Of a DNA stretch of 41,645 nt, positions 1 through 6,616 are shown one piece after another. The notes under the pieces are model-generated. The model was not told the origin of the DNA, searched no databases, and was given only the letters and a program-made list of their open reading frames with translations. Positions within the stretch are counted from its first letter, which is position 1; every line of letters starts with the position of its first letter. The stretch covers positions 1-41,645 of the forward strand of contig JBAZZT010000013.1 in assembly GCA_041658705.1 (NCBI GenBank). The letters run 5' to 3'. This DNA is from CAIKNB01 sp041658705. Its GTDB lineage: Bacteria > Patescibacteriota > Patescibacteriia > 2-12-FULL-60-25. Made by a program: the position numbers and the translations under genes.

Positions 1-85
1 GACGGATACCGGAAGTATAAGGTAGCCCTTCGACAGGTTCAGGGGGTATTTTTCTTTGAGGGATTTCGAAGGGATTAGAGTTCAT
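1..85 (-). CDS. 5' fragment of a paralogue of the 26788 gene
   Basis: Reading the - strand from an ATG at 83-85, the frame stays open to the window edge. It encodes a peptide beginning MNSNPFEIPQRKIPPEPVEG, almost identical to the N-terminus of the 346-residue protein at 26788, which begins MNSNPFEIPKRKIVPEPVEG. The similarity continues upstream of the start codon to position 126, so a promoter or leader segment was duplicated with the gene. Only about 28 codons are visible, so I cannot say whether the copy is intact. Function is unknown, as for its paralogue. The PEPVEG peptide is encoded by a dispersed repeat (core GCCTGTCGAAGG, here with one change) rather than by an obvious conserved domain. 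Confidence 0.7.
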   Translation of the reverse strand, partial: MNSNPFEIPQRKIPPEPVEGLPYTSGIR

Positions 86-126
86 GCTATCCGCAGTTTA
101 TGCTAATGAAGCCGCGGAATCAAATT
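1..126. repeat. 126-bp inverted duplicate of 26747-26872
   Basis: The reverse complement of this segment aligns without gaps to 26747-26872, with 8 mismatches by hand count (about 94% identity). It covers about 41 bp upstream of a start codon and the first 28 codons of the gene. The two copies are inverted and about 26.6 kb apart, enclosing dnaA, dnaN and polA. Confidence 0.9.
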
Positions 127-132
127 GGTTTA

Positions 133-146
133 TTGTCATTGCGAGC
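133..146 (+). repeat. Truncated TGTCATTGCGAGC repeat
   Basis: A short fragment with the left end of the repeat that is complete at 26625, 28763 and 30112. The gap 127-272 otherwise holds no recognisable feature except the ribosome binding site of the next gene. Confidence 0.5.
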
Positions 147-272
147 GGTGGCACAAATAAGGAAAAACTTTGAGGTTTTGGTTTAAGCGAAAAGAATCGC
201 CCCGGCGCGAGAGATGCACGCGATCCTTTCATAATTTTCGTGGCTGATGTACATTGGTTTTCGGAGGGAGAA

Positions 273-494
273 ATGAAGAAGTTCATTTGTACCGTGTTGG
301 TCGTAGCTATTGGCTGCGGGATGGTTTTGCTCTTGGGCGAGTGTGGTCATTTGGCGGGTTGCCAAGACTCTATTGATCGAGCGCCGTACTATCAGCGGGG
401 CGACATGAACACGCTACGAATAATCTTCGGCGTCGCGCTCTGGATCGGGATCATGACACTCATCAAGTCGAAGCTTGAAGATTGGCTCGAATGA
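273..494 (+). CDS. Small two-helix membrane protein, function unknown
   Basis: A 73-residue protein with two predicted membrane segments. One is at about residues 4-23, after an N-terminal MKK, and one is at about 50-65. The linker between them contains three cysteines. I chose the ATG at 273 because a strong Shine-Dalgarno sequence, GGAGGGA, sits 5 nt upstream; a GTG at 240 in the same frame has no such site. Strong ribosome binding sites are rare among the core genes of this window, so this may be an accessory gene. It is followed by a GC-rich hairpin and then the promoter of the NYN gene. I recognise no family. Reality as a gene is likely but not certain, given its size. Confidence 0.6.
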   Translation: MKKFICTVLVVAIGCGMVLLLGECGHLAGCQDSIDRAPYYQRGDMNTLRIIFGVALWIGIMTLIKSKLEDWLE

Positions 495-518
495 CAACTT
501 CGCGCGTGGTCCATTACT

Positions 519-543
519 GCCCCGAGGAAAACTTCCCCGGGGC
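519..543 (+). terminator. GC-rich hairpin after the small membrane gene
   Basis: GCCCCGAGG and CCCCGGGGC pair (one mismatch) around a 7-nt loop, 25 nt after the stop codon. There is no U-tract, so it is at best a weak terminator or a 3'-end stabiliser. It abuts the -35 element at 545. Confidence 0.45.
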
Positions 544-544
544 A

Positions 545-573
545 TTGACAAAAAGACGGTTTTGGAATATATT
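545..573 (+). promoter_or_regulatory. Sigma70-type promoter of the NYN gene
   Basis: TTGACA (545-550), a 17-bp spacer and TATATT (568-573) make a near-perfect housekeeping promoter. The expected transcription start near 580 lies upstream of the ATG at 621. It excludes the in-frame TTG at 573 as a start codon. Confidence 0.8.
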
Positions 574-620
574 TGAGGCATTGTTTTTTATTACTCGGGA
601 TAGGTAAAACCATCATATTT

Positions 621-1256
621 ATGTTGTCATACGATCAAAAAATCGCGGTGCTCATCGACACCCAAAACATGTATCACTCGGCCAAGCATATCCATGGCGC
701 GCGGCTGGCGTTCGAGAAAGTCATCGATGCCGTGGCGGGCGGACGACCCGTGGTGCGCGTGTTGGCTTACGTGGCCAAATCCAAAACCGGCGAAGAACTG
801 GCTTTCTTTGAAGCCTTGCAGGAAGCGGGGATCGAGCTGCGCGTCAAAGACGTGCAAGAGTTCGCGAGCGGCGAGAAAAAGGCTGATTGGGACGTGGGCA
901 TGGCGATCGATGCGGTGCGTTTGGCGGATAAAGTCGACGCCATGATCCTGATGACCGGCGATGGCGACTTCGTTCCGCTGGTGCGTTATCTGCAGGAAAA
1001 AGGCGTGTACGTGGAAGTCGTGGCCTTCGCCGAATCGACCAACGCACAACTCCGCGCCACGTGCGACAAATTCTTCGACATCTCATCCGACGCGGCGACC
1101 TTCCTAATGGGCGCCAAGCGCGGTGTGATCATCAATACCAAACGCCAACCCAAGGACGTGCAGACGGAATTGGCGCGCGAAGACTTGAATAAAAACGGAA
1201 AAAATCAACGGCGCGGAGGTGATGCCGGTTCGCGCCGCATCAGGGTGACCTTTTAG
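621..1256 (+). CDS. NYN (LabA/DUF88-like) PIN-fold nuclease
   Basis: A 211-residue protein of the NYN/LabA family, a PIN-like fold that usually acts as a metal-dependent ribonuclease. Visible family motifs are an acidic residue in the first strand (VLIDTQN, residue about 13), a KADWDVGMAIDA motif near residues 90-101 and LMTGDGDF near 109-116. Together these supply the aspartates of the metal site. The C-terminal 40 residues are basic and low in hydrophobics (KNGKNQRRGG region) and could contact RNA. It has its own strong promoter and is followed by two hairpins and then pnp, an exoribonuclease gene. A shared role in RNA decay is inference from adjacency only. Confidence 0.85.
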   Translation: MLSYDQKIAVLIDTQNMYHSAKHIHGARLAFEKVIDAVAGGRPVVRVLAYVAKSKTGEELAFFEALQEAGIELRVKDVQEFASGEKKADWDVGMAIDAVRLADKVDAMILMTGDGDFVPLVRYLQEKGVYVEVVAFAESTNAQLRATCDKFFDISSDAATFLMGAKRGVIINTKRQPKDVQTELAREDLNKNGKNQRRGGDAGSRRIRVTF

Positions 1257-1267
1257 GTCGCCTTCCG

Positions 1268-1299
1268 GCCTGCCTGAACAAAAGCTTGTTCGGGCAGGC
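1268..1299 (+). terminator. 14-bp stem-loop after the NYN gene
   Basis: GCCTGCCTGAACAA pairs with TTGTTCGGGCAGGC around a 4-nt loop, directly after the NYN stop codon. No T-run follows, so termination efficiency is uncertain. Confidence 0.5.
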
Positions 1300-1329
1300 G
1301 GGAAATTAATCCCGGAATAAATTTTTCGC

Positions 1330-1380
1330 GTCATCGTCCCGAGACACAGATCCGCAGTGCGGATTCAGTCTCCGGATGAC
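1330..1380. repeat. Palindrome overlapping the pnp 5' region
   Basis: Nested inverted repeats: GTCATC with GATGAC, GAGAC with GTCTC, and a perfect core ATCCGCA-g-TGCGGAT at 1350-1364. A shorter relative (GATGACG / CGTCATC) occurs at 31355-31398. The upstream in-frame ATG at 1376 lies inside this repeat, which favours the ATG at 1394 as the pnp start. Confidence 0.6.
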
Positions 1381-1393
1381 GGCGCAGTCATGT

Positions 1394-3712
1394 ATGGAAA
1401 GCCAGAAAGAATATTCCATCGAATGGGGCGGCCGGACCCTGACCATTGGCGTAGGCCGATTGGCGCAGCAAGCCAACGGCGCCTGTACCGTGCGTTACGG
1501 CGACACGGTGGTTTTGTGCACCGCGACCATGGGCGGCATCCGCGAAGGCTTGGACTTTTTTCCGCTTCAAGTGGACTTCGAGGAACGTATGTACGCTGCG
1601 GGACGCATCAAAGGTTCGCGCTTCATCAAACGCGAAGGCCGTCCGACGGACGAAGCCATTTTGTCCGGCCGTTTGATCGATCGCGCCATCCGTCCCCTGT
1701 TCGACAATCGCATGCGCAACGAAGTCGCGGTAGTCGCGACCGTCTTCTCGCATGACCAAGAGAACGACGCTGACATCCCGGGTTTGATCGGCGCGGCTTG
1801 CGCGCTTGAACTCTCCGACATCCCGTGGCGCGGACCGCTAGCCGCGCTGCGCGTGGGTCGCGTGGACGGCGCGTGGGTCTTGAACCCCACCTATATGCAG
1901 ATCGAGACCGGCGAATTGGACGTGGTGGTGGCCGGACGCGAAGGCAAGACGCTGATGGTCGAATCGGGCGCCAAGCAGACCAGCGAAGACACGGCGTACC
2001 AAGCCATCGAATGGGGCCATGAGCAGCTCAAGCCAGTCTACGAGCTCATCCAAAAAGTAAAGACGGCGCACGGCAAGACCAAGCTCGATCCGTTCTCGCC
2101 AAAGAACGAGGAAGAAAAGACGGAGCGCGCGGAAATCGAAGCGTTGCACGAGACGGCGCGCGAATTTTTGAAGACGCGCGAAGCCGCGACCTTGTTTGCC
2201 CAACCGCTCAAGACCAAGGCTGACCGCAAAACCGCGGTGGCTCGGCTTAAGGAAGAACTCGACGCGCATCTTTTGGAACAACAGTTGTCAAAAGAAAAAC
2301 GCAAGCATGCCGCGGAGATCGTGGATGAATTCGTGGACGCGGAAATCACGCGCTTGATCTTGGACGAAGGCAAGCGTGCGGACGGCCGCGGTTTGGATGA
2401 GATCCGCCAACTCGGCGCCATCGTCGCTTTGGTGCCGCGCACCCACGGTTCCGGCTTGTTCGAACGCGGTTCGACGCAGGTGCTCTCGGCCGTGACTTTG
2501 GGCAGCCCGGGCATGGAACAGACCATCGACACGATGGAATACCAGACCAAGCGGCGCTATTTCCACCACTACAACTTCCCCAGCTATTCGGTCGGCGAGA
2601 CCAAGGGCAACCGCGGTCCGGGCCGACGCGAAATCGGCCACGGCGCTTTGGCCGAACGCGCCATCCAGCCGGTCCTGCCCACGCGCGAAGCCTTCCCTTA
2701 CACCATCCGCGTCGTATCCGAAGTCTTGGGTTCCAATGGCTCGTCCTCGATGGGCGCAACTTGCGGTTCGACGCTTGCGCTCATGGATGCCGGCGTACCC
2801 ATCACGGCTCCGGTCGCAGGCATCGCCATGGGCATGGCCAGCGACGAAGCGGCGGGTAAATATCGCGTCATCACCGACTTGCAGGACCTGGAAGACGGCG
2901 CAGGCGGCATGGACTTCAAAGTCGCCGGCACGCGCCAAGGCATCACCGCGATCCAAATGGACACCAAGACGCTCGGCATCCCGCTCACGACGGTGAAAGA
3001 GACGTTGGAAAAAGCCAAGACCGCGCGCCTCAAGATCCTTGATCTGATCGAATCCGTCATCCCCGCGCCGCGCGCCGAGCTGTCCAAGTGGGCGCCGCGC
3101 ATCGAATCCTTCCGCATCAACCCCGACCGCATCCGCGACGTCATCGGTCCGGGCGGCAAGATCATCAACGAGATCATCGCGGAGTGCAACGTCCAGATCG
3201 ACATCGAAGACGACGGCTTAGTCATGATCACCTCGGTCGATCCCGAAGGCATGAAGAGGGCCGTGGATTGGGTCAAGCAGCTGACGCGCGAAGTCGCGGT
3301 GGGAGAAATCTTCACCGGCACCGTGACGCGGCTCATGGATTTCGGCGCTTTCGTCGAGATCCTGCCCAAGCAAGAAGGCTTGGTGCACATCAGCGAGATG
3401 GCGCCGACGCGCGTCGACAGAGTGACCGACGTGGTCAATGTCGGCGACAAGGTCAAAGTCAAAGTCTATGAAGTGGATTCGCAAGGCCGCATCAACCTCT
3501 CGATGAAGCGTGCGCTGCCCGGCTATCAAGAATCGGAAGACGATCGACGGCCGTTGCGCAGCGGCGGAGGCAGTCGCGGTAGCGGTAGCGGCGGCAATCG
3601 TGGCGGTGGCGGACGACGTCCCGGCGGCAATGACCGCGGCGGATTCGGCCCACGGCCAAACAGCGCCCCACTTCCCCCGCCCCCTCCGATCTTCCCGCCG
3701 TACAGCCTTTAG
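1394..3712 (+). CDS. pnp: Polyribonucleotide nucleotidyltransferase (PNPase)
   Basis: PNPase degrades RNA 3'-to-5' by phosphorolysis and can add heteropolymeric tails. The 772-residue product has the full architecture: a first RNase PH domain (about 10-150), the helical linker (about 235-320) and the second, catalytic RNase PH domain. That domain has the LEDGAGGMDFKVAG motif near residue 500, which supplies the catalytic aspartates. A KH domain follows with VIGPGGK near 582, then an S1 domain at about 635-700. The tail from about 715 is unusual: many glycine-arginine repeats followed by a proline-rich end, recalling RGG-type RNA-binding tails. I chose the ATG at 1394; the in-frame ATG at 1376 is inside a palindromic repeat. 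No clear Shine-Dalgarno sequence is present. Confidence 0.95.
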   Translation: MESQKEYSIEWGGRTLTIGVGRLAQQANGACTVRYGDTVVLCTATMGGIREGLDFFPLQVDFEERMYAAGRIKGSRFIKREGRPTDEAILSGRLIDRAIRPLFDNRMRNEVAVVATVFSHDQENDADIPGLIGAACALELSDIPWRGPLAALRVGRVDGAWVLNPTYMQIETGELDVVVAGREGKTLMVESGAKQTSEDTAYQAIEWGHEQLKPVYELIQKVKTAHGKTKLDPFSPKNEEEKTERAEIEALHETAREFLKTREAATLFAQPLKTKADRKTAVARLKEELDAHLLEQQLSKEKRKHAAEIVDEFVDAEITRLILDEGKRADGRGLDEIRQLGAIVALVPRTHGSGLFERGSTQVLSAVTLGSPGMEQTIDTMEYQTKRRYFHHYNFPSYSVGETKGNRGPGRREIGHGALAERAIQPVLPTREAFPYTIRVVSEVLGSNGSSSMGATCGSTLALMDAGVPITAPVAGIAMGMASDEAAGKYRVITDLQDLEDGAGGMDFKVAGTRQGITAIQMDTKTLGIPLTTVKETLEKAKTARLKILDLIESVIPAPRAELSKWAPRIESFRINPDRIRDVIGPGGKIINEIIAECNVQIDIEDDGLVMITSVDPEGMKRAVDWVKQLTREVAVGEIFTGTVTRLMDFGAFVEILPKQEGLVHISEMAPTRVDRVTDVVNVGDKVKVKVYEVDSQGRINLSMKRALPGYQESEDDRRPLRSGGGSRGSGSGGNRGGGGRRPGGNDRGGFGPRPNSAPLPPPPPIFPPYSL

Positions 3713-3720
3713 GTAGTCCG

Positions 3721-3752
3721 AAGCTCAAAACTTAAAGCTTAAAACTTTAAGC
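3721..3752. repeat. AT-rich AAGTTTTAAGC palindrome, copy 1
   Basis: A run of degenerate AAACTTAAAGCTTAAAACTTTAAGC units, self-complementary around AAGCTT. It ends at the base before the ATG at 3753. Related copies precede the starts at 10010 and 32587. Confidence 0.6.
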
Positions 3753-4823
3753 ATGGGGGAAGAGAATGATATCCAACACACGCTGACGCCCGGCAATCCC
3801 TTGCTGGGCTTTGGCGTAGAAAAACGGCGCTTTCCGCGAGCGGCAGTTTGGATTTTCGCTTTCGTCTGCGCTAGCGTCGCGGCATTCCTGTTCATCTGGG
3901 AATACACTTTGCCCTTTCCCGCCGACGTTCCATTTTTCGCTTTGACCCGCAACTTCGACCAAGCTCCGGAATATTTTCCGGAAGCTTGGCGCGATGCCGC
4001 AGGCAGCAATTTGCCTGCGGCGTTGGGCGTAAGCATGCAAAATGGAGCGCCTGAAGTTTTCGCCGTCGTGCCGCGTTGGAAAAAAACCGATCTGCCATCA
4101 ACCCCCGCAGGCATATATAAGGTAGTGGGCACGGGAAAGTTGGAATTGAAAAGTAAAATAAGACTCAAGGATCTTTTAGCTGATTGGGGCAGGCTTATTT
4201 GGCATCAAGCGTACGTCACGCTGAAGCTGCCGGATAAAACTTTACGCGGATCGTTTGACGACGGCGCTTGGGTCACGGATTTTACCTTGGCGCAGACTCC
4301 CGGAGTCAGCGACGCTGGTGACTTGTCTTTGGACCTCGCAGCTTTCCCCGAAGCTTGGCCGCCGATCGCGCAAGCCTTGGCCCAAAGCACCTACGCCTTG
4401 GAATTATCAAAGGCTCCGTCAGCGTTGACTCTTGAACTCACGGCAGATGGAATTTCCGGCTTGGATCTGACCTTCCCCGATTTTTCTTCCCAGACCGAAC
4501 AAGAAATCTCCGCCGCGCTTGGCAAGACCGATGAGCGCAACTACACCTTGCCGGACGATACGGTCGTCAAAGAGTTGCTTTTGCCTAATGTAAGCTCAAC
4601 CGGACTCTTCGGCAGCTTGATTAAAGTCGGCATTCGGCAAGGCACGATGACGCTTGAGCAAACCAGCTCGACTCTGACTACCGACGCAGAAGTCCTTTTA
4701 GCCAAGCTTTCTCCAGGCATCTTAAATTTGGGCTTAAAAGAGCTTAATTTTGGACAAACCATCAATTGCACACTGCGTTTATATCGCATTAAAAGCGGTT
4801 TTTTGAAGATCGAATGCGAGTAA
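3753..4823 (+). CDS. Membrane-anchored protein of unknown function
   Basis: A 356-residue protein with a roughly 30-residue cytoplasmic N-terminus and one hydrophobic helix at about residues 31-51 (VWIFAFVCASVAAFLFIW). About 300 residues follow that would lie outside the cell. The outer part is rich in beta-type sequence and in Leu/Thr/Ser, with no cysteine cluster, catalytic motif or repeat that I recognise. Its start directly follows an AT-rich palindromic repeat and has no Shine-Dalgarno sequence. It lies 40 nt after pnp with no clear terminator between, so read-through from pnp is possible. I do not recognise the family. Envelope location is the only supported statement. Confidence 0.75.
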   Translation: MGEENDIQHTLTPGNPLLGFGVEKRRFPRAAVWIFAFVCASVAAFLFIWEYTLPFPADVPFFALTRNFDQAPEYFPEAWRDAAGSNLPAALGVSMQNGAPEVFAVVPRWKKTDLPSTPAGIYKVVGTGKLELKSKIRLKDLLADWGRLIWHQAYVTLKLPDKTLRGSFDDGAWVTDFTLAQTPGVSDAGDLSLDLAAFPEAWPPIAQALAQSTYALELSKAPSALTLELTADGISGLDLTFPDFSSQTEQEISAALGKTDERNYTLPDDTVVKELLLPNVSSTGLFGSLIKVGIRQGTMTLEQTSSTLTTDAEVLLAKLSPGILNLGLKELNFGQTINCTLRLYRIKSGFLKIECE

Positions 4824-4825
4824 GC

Positions 4826-4907
4826 GCAAATAATCAATAATCAAATTCCAATAATCAAAAAAATAAGGCATGTGCTCGGGAATAGGGATTTGATTATTGG
4901 TTATTCT
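4826..4907. repeat. ATTATTGATTATTGG-type palindrome, copy 1
   Basis: Degenerate repeats of AATAATCAATAATCAAATTCC on the left and GGGATTTGATTATTGGTTATT on the right form an imperfect inverted repeat. Sister copies lie at 6471-6544 and 22981-23060. Confidence 0.65.
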
Positions 4908-4914
4908 CCCGGAG

Positions 4915-5084
4915 TTATCCCCAATTGTTAATACTTTATCCACAGACCATTTTTTAAATTGATTTTTTCGTTGCTTTCTCGAGCATTTACGCAAATATAG
5001 CCTGATTATTGATACTACGCCGTTTTAGGCGTATTATGTTTATGTACGGCCAAGAGCTGTGCTTTCCACCTAAGCTGTGGATAA
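4915..5084. promoter_or_regulatory. Three DnaA-box-like 9-mers around the ncRNA promoter
   Basis: TTATCCACA at 4936-4944 and TGTGGATAA at 5076-5084 match the DnaA-box consensus exactly and are in opposite orientation. TTATCCCCA at 4915-4923 differs by one base. They flank the promoter at 5009-5037. They could bring the non-coding locus under DnaA control or titrate DnaA; neither is shown by sequence alone. Confidence 0.5.
5009..5037 (+). promoter_or_regulatory. Strong promoter of the 5044-5505 locus, with overlapping inverted repeat
   Basis: TTGATA (5009-5014), a 17-bp spacer and TATTAT (5032-5037) predict a start near 5044. A 6-bp inverted repeat, TACGCC-gttt ta-GGCGTA (5016-5033), fills the spacer and enters the -10, so it could be an operator. 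Confidence 0.7.
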
Positions 5085-5505
5085 CAACTTGTCCTTTGTT
5101 TTGATTCTGCAGGCGCGAAATCCGCGCTTTGACGGCCGTTAAGTGCCGATTACCTCACCCGTACCTTACAACTGCGTAGGATGGACTTCCATCTTGAATG
5201 GCAGTCCGTTCCATGTTTTGACTCGACTCTACCCGAATACCTTCGGGAAAATGAAACAAAAAATAAATTCAAAACACTTAGGCGACCCTAAAAATACGGG
5301 ATATTCCAACCCGTCTGGGCATCCGCCGGGGTTGGGTCGAAACTGCAGTCCTTTTCTTCAGACCGAGACAGATTGTATTCGAATCGTCACTTCGCCCAGA
5401 GCGAAGAAGCGCTAAGTCCCCCGGAAGACGAATCCGAATCAAAGTCGCGGCCTAGAGACCGCGCGACCACTTATCACTTAAGGGCCCTCCGCGGTTTCTT
5501 TTTTT
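5044..5505 (+). ncRNA. Candidate structured non-coding RNA, about 460 nt, unrecognised class
   Basis: This 830-nt gap (4824-5653) contains a strong promoter, then about 460 nt without a credible reading frame, then a hairpin with a T-run. Stems that I can see: GCGCG/CGCGC (5113-5127); CGGC/GCCG (5133-5148); a 10-bp stem with one mismatch closed by CTTGA (5183-5207), extendable by GGA/TCC outside; CCCGAA/TTCGGG (5232-5247); CCAACCC/GGGTTGG (5306-5335); CTTCGC/GCGAAG (5390-5406), enclosed by ATTCG/CGAAT and CGTC/GACG; and a terminal ACCGCG/CGCGGT stem (5458-5495) followed by TTTCTTTTTTT. I looked for the signatures of RNase P RNA (GAGGAAAGTCC, ACAGAA...GGCTTAT), tmRNA (TTCGAC, tRNA-like 3' end), SRP RNA and 5S rRNA and found none. 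A 90-codon frame from a GTG at 5143 is compositionally unconvincing. Confidence 0.55.
5458..5505 (+). terminator. Terminator of the non-coding locus
   Basis: The outer stem ACCGCG/CGCGGT encloses an inner CTTA/TAAG stem extended by CC/GG. The run TTTCTTTTTTT at 5495-5505 follows. It fixes the transcript orientation as +. Confidence 0.65.
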
Positions 5506-5603
5506 ATACGAAACATGAAATTTACCATCAACCTCCCGCTTTACAATCCTGCTCTTGTGGCCTTGAGATACATTAGGCACACTGCTGGTAGGGGTAGCGA
5601 GAG

Positions 5604-5632
5604 TTGACAGTCTAGCTTGACCCCCATATACT
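5604..5632 (+). promoter_or_regulatory. Consensus promoter of the DksA-like gene
   Basis: TTGACA (5604-5609), a 17-bp spacer and TATACT (5627-5632). The predicted start near 5639 leaves only about 15 nt before the ATG at 5654, with no Shine-Dalgarno sequence. Confidence 0.8.
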
Positions 5633-5653
5633 CCTTCCGTTTTACGCCATCTT

Positions 5654-6028
5654 ATGACCCAAGAAACAATCGCCAATTTTAAACAGCGCCTCGTCGAAGA
5701 TCGGGCGCGCCTGCTGCAAGAGCTGGAGGATTTAGGTAAACGCGACCCGAACCGGCCCGGTCGGTTCGAAGTCATCTATCCCGAATCAGGCAGCAATTCC
5801 GAAGACGACAACGCAGCCGAAATCGCGGAGTACGCGGATAGCTTATCCATGGAAGCGCGCATCGCCTCCGAACTGCGCGACACCGAAGAAGCCCTCAAGG
5901 CAGTCGAGACCGGCAAATACGGCGTCTGCAAATACTGCAACAAAGAAATCGAGCTGAAGCGCCTGGAAGCCCGGCCCTCTTCGTCCAGCTGCATCAACTG
6001 CAAAAAGATCCTGACCCAAGAGATGTGA
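5654..6028 (+). CDS. DksA/TraR-type zinc-finger protein
   Basis: A 124-residue protein of the DksA/TraR family, whose members bind the secondary channel of RNA polymerase and modulate initiation, often with ppGpp. The N-terminal 70 residues are charged and helical. The C-terminal zinc finger has four cysteines in two pairs, CKYC and CINC, separated by about 18 residues. The length is close to that of short DksA-like proteins, which are common in bacteria with reduced genomes. Its strong promoter and short leader suggest constitutive expression. The stop codon overlaps the GTG start of lspA, so the two are translationally coupled. Whether it responds to ppGpp cannot be judged here. Confidence 0.88.
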   Translation: MTQETIANFKQRLVEDRARLLQELEDLGKRDPNRPGRFEVIYPESGSNSEDDNAAEIAEYADSLSMEARIASELRDTEEALKAVETGKYGVCKYCNKEIELKRLEARPSSSSCINCKKILTQEM

Positions 6029-6489
6029 CGGCCAAAGTCCGCGTCCTCTTAACCTGTTCAGCCGCGATTGCGGCGAGCGTGGGTGTGGATTTTTTAAGCA
6101 AAGCGTGGGTGTTCACGCACACCGCGTACCCCGGATTGATTCCCGGGGTTTTTGAGATTACCCGGCATGAGAATTACGGCGCGCTAGGCAATATCGCCGT
6201 GCCTAATGCAATCCTGCTGGCGATATCTGCCGTCATCTCCGTCGTCATCACGTTCCTCATCCTAGGCAACCACCGCAGCGAGTCTGAAAAGATCGCGCTG
6301 GCGCTGATCTTGGGGGGTGGCATCGGCAACCTGGTCGACCGTGCGAGTCTAGGTTATGTGCGCGACTGGATTCTCGTCGGCAGGACTTCGATTTTGAATT
6401 TGGCCGACATCTCCATCGGCGCTGGCATCCTGGCCTATATCTTTTTCTACTCGCGCCGCAATAGGAAACGAATAAACAATAATCAATAA
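6025..6489 (+). CDS. lspA: Lipoprotein signal peptidase (signal peptidase II)
   Basis: LspA cleaves signal peptides from diacylglyceryl-modified prolipoproteins in the membrane. The 154-residue protein has four hydrophobic segments and both catalytic-aspartate motifs, GNLVDRASLGYVRDW and NLADISIGAG. The start is the GTG at 6025, which overlaps the TGA of the DksA-like gene by four bases. The final residues (RINNNQ) and the TAA stop are encoded by the AT-rich palindromic repeat at 6471-6544. The native C-terminus therefore appears to have been replaced or extended by repeat sequence. Its presence implies that the organism makes lipoproteins, though no lgt is in the window. Confidence 0.92.
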   Translation: MTAKVRVLLTCSAAIAASVGVDFLSKAWVFTHTAYPGLIPGVFEITRHENYGALGNIAVPNAILLAISAVISVVITFLILGNHRSESEKIALALILGGGIGNLVDRASLGYVRDWILVGRTSILNLADISIGAGILAYIFFYSRRNRKRINNNQ

Positions 6490-6544
6490 ACAATAATCAA
6501 TTCGAACGGGTTGTTGATTATTGAATATTGGTTATTGATTATTA
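6471..6544. repeat. ATTATTGATTATTGG-type palindrome, copy 2
   Basis: AATAAACAATAATCAATAAA units on the left and TTGATTATTGAATATTGG units on the right of a GC-rich centre (TTCGAACGGG). The left arm contains the end of lspA, including its stop codon. Confidence 0.7.
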
Positions 6545-6552
6545 CGTTACTC

Positions 6553-6581
6553 TTGACTCCGACGCTGGATTGCGGTAGCTA
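6553..6581 (+). promoter_or_regulatory. Possible promoter of the YifB gene
   Basis: TTGACT (6553-6558) with a 17-bp spacer to TAGCTA (6576-6581). The -35 is good and the -10 poor. An AT-rich TATTAATTA follows, so the exact -10 is unclear. Confidence 0.35.
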
Positions 6582-6616
6582 TTAATTAGGTGCGGCGTCT
6601 CGACGGACCAAATCAC

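Noticed and set aside
573..620. N-terminal extension of the NYN protein from TTG 573
   Set aside because: The codon overlaps the -10 element of the promoter at 545-573, and the family start corresponds to the ATG at 621.
2288..3462. Long - strand frames opposite pnp
   Set aside because: Mirror frames of a conserved gene, a common artefact of GC-rich codon usage.
4915..5084. This region as the main replication origin
   Set aside because: It has better DnaA boxes than the dnaA-dnaN gap, but no trinucleotide element. The gene context favours the origin beside dnaA. Kept as a regulatory observation.
5143..5415. 90-codon + frame starting with GTG inside the non-coding locus
   Set aside because: No ribosome site, composition unlike real genes here, and it runs across several perfect hairpins. 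Treated as part of a non-coding RNA.
5044..5505. RNase P RNA or tmRNA identity for the structured locus
   Set aside because: The invariant sequences of both (GAGGAAAGTCC and ACAGAA..GGCTTAT; TTCGAC and a tRNA-like CCA end) are absent on both strands.
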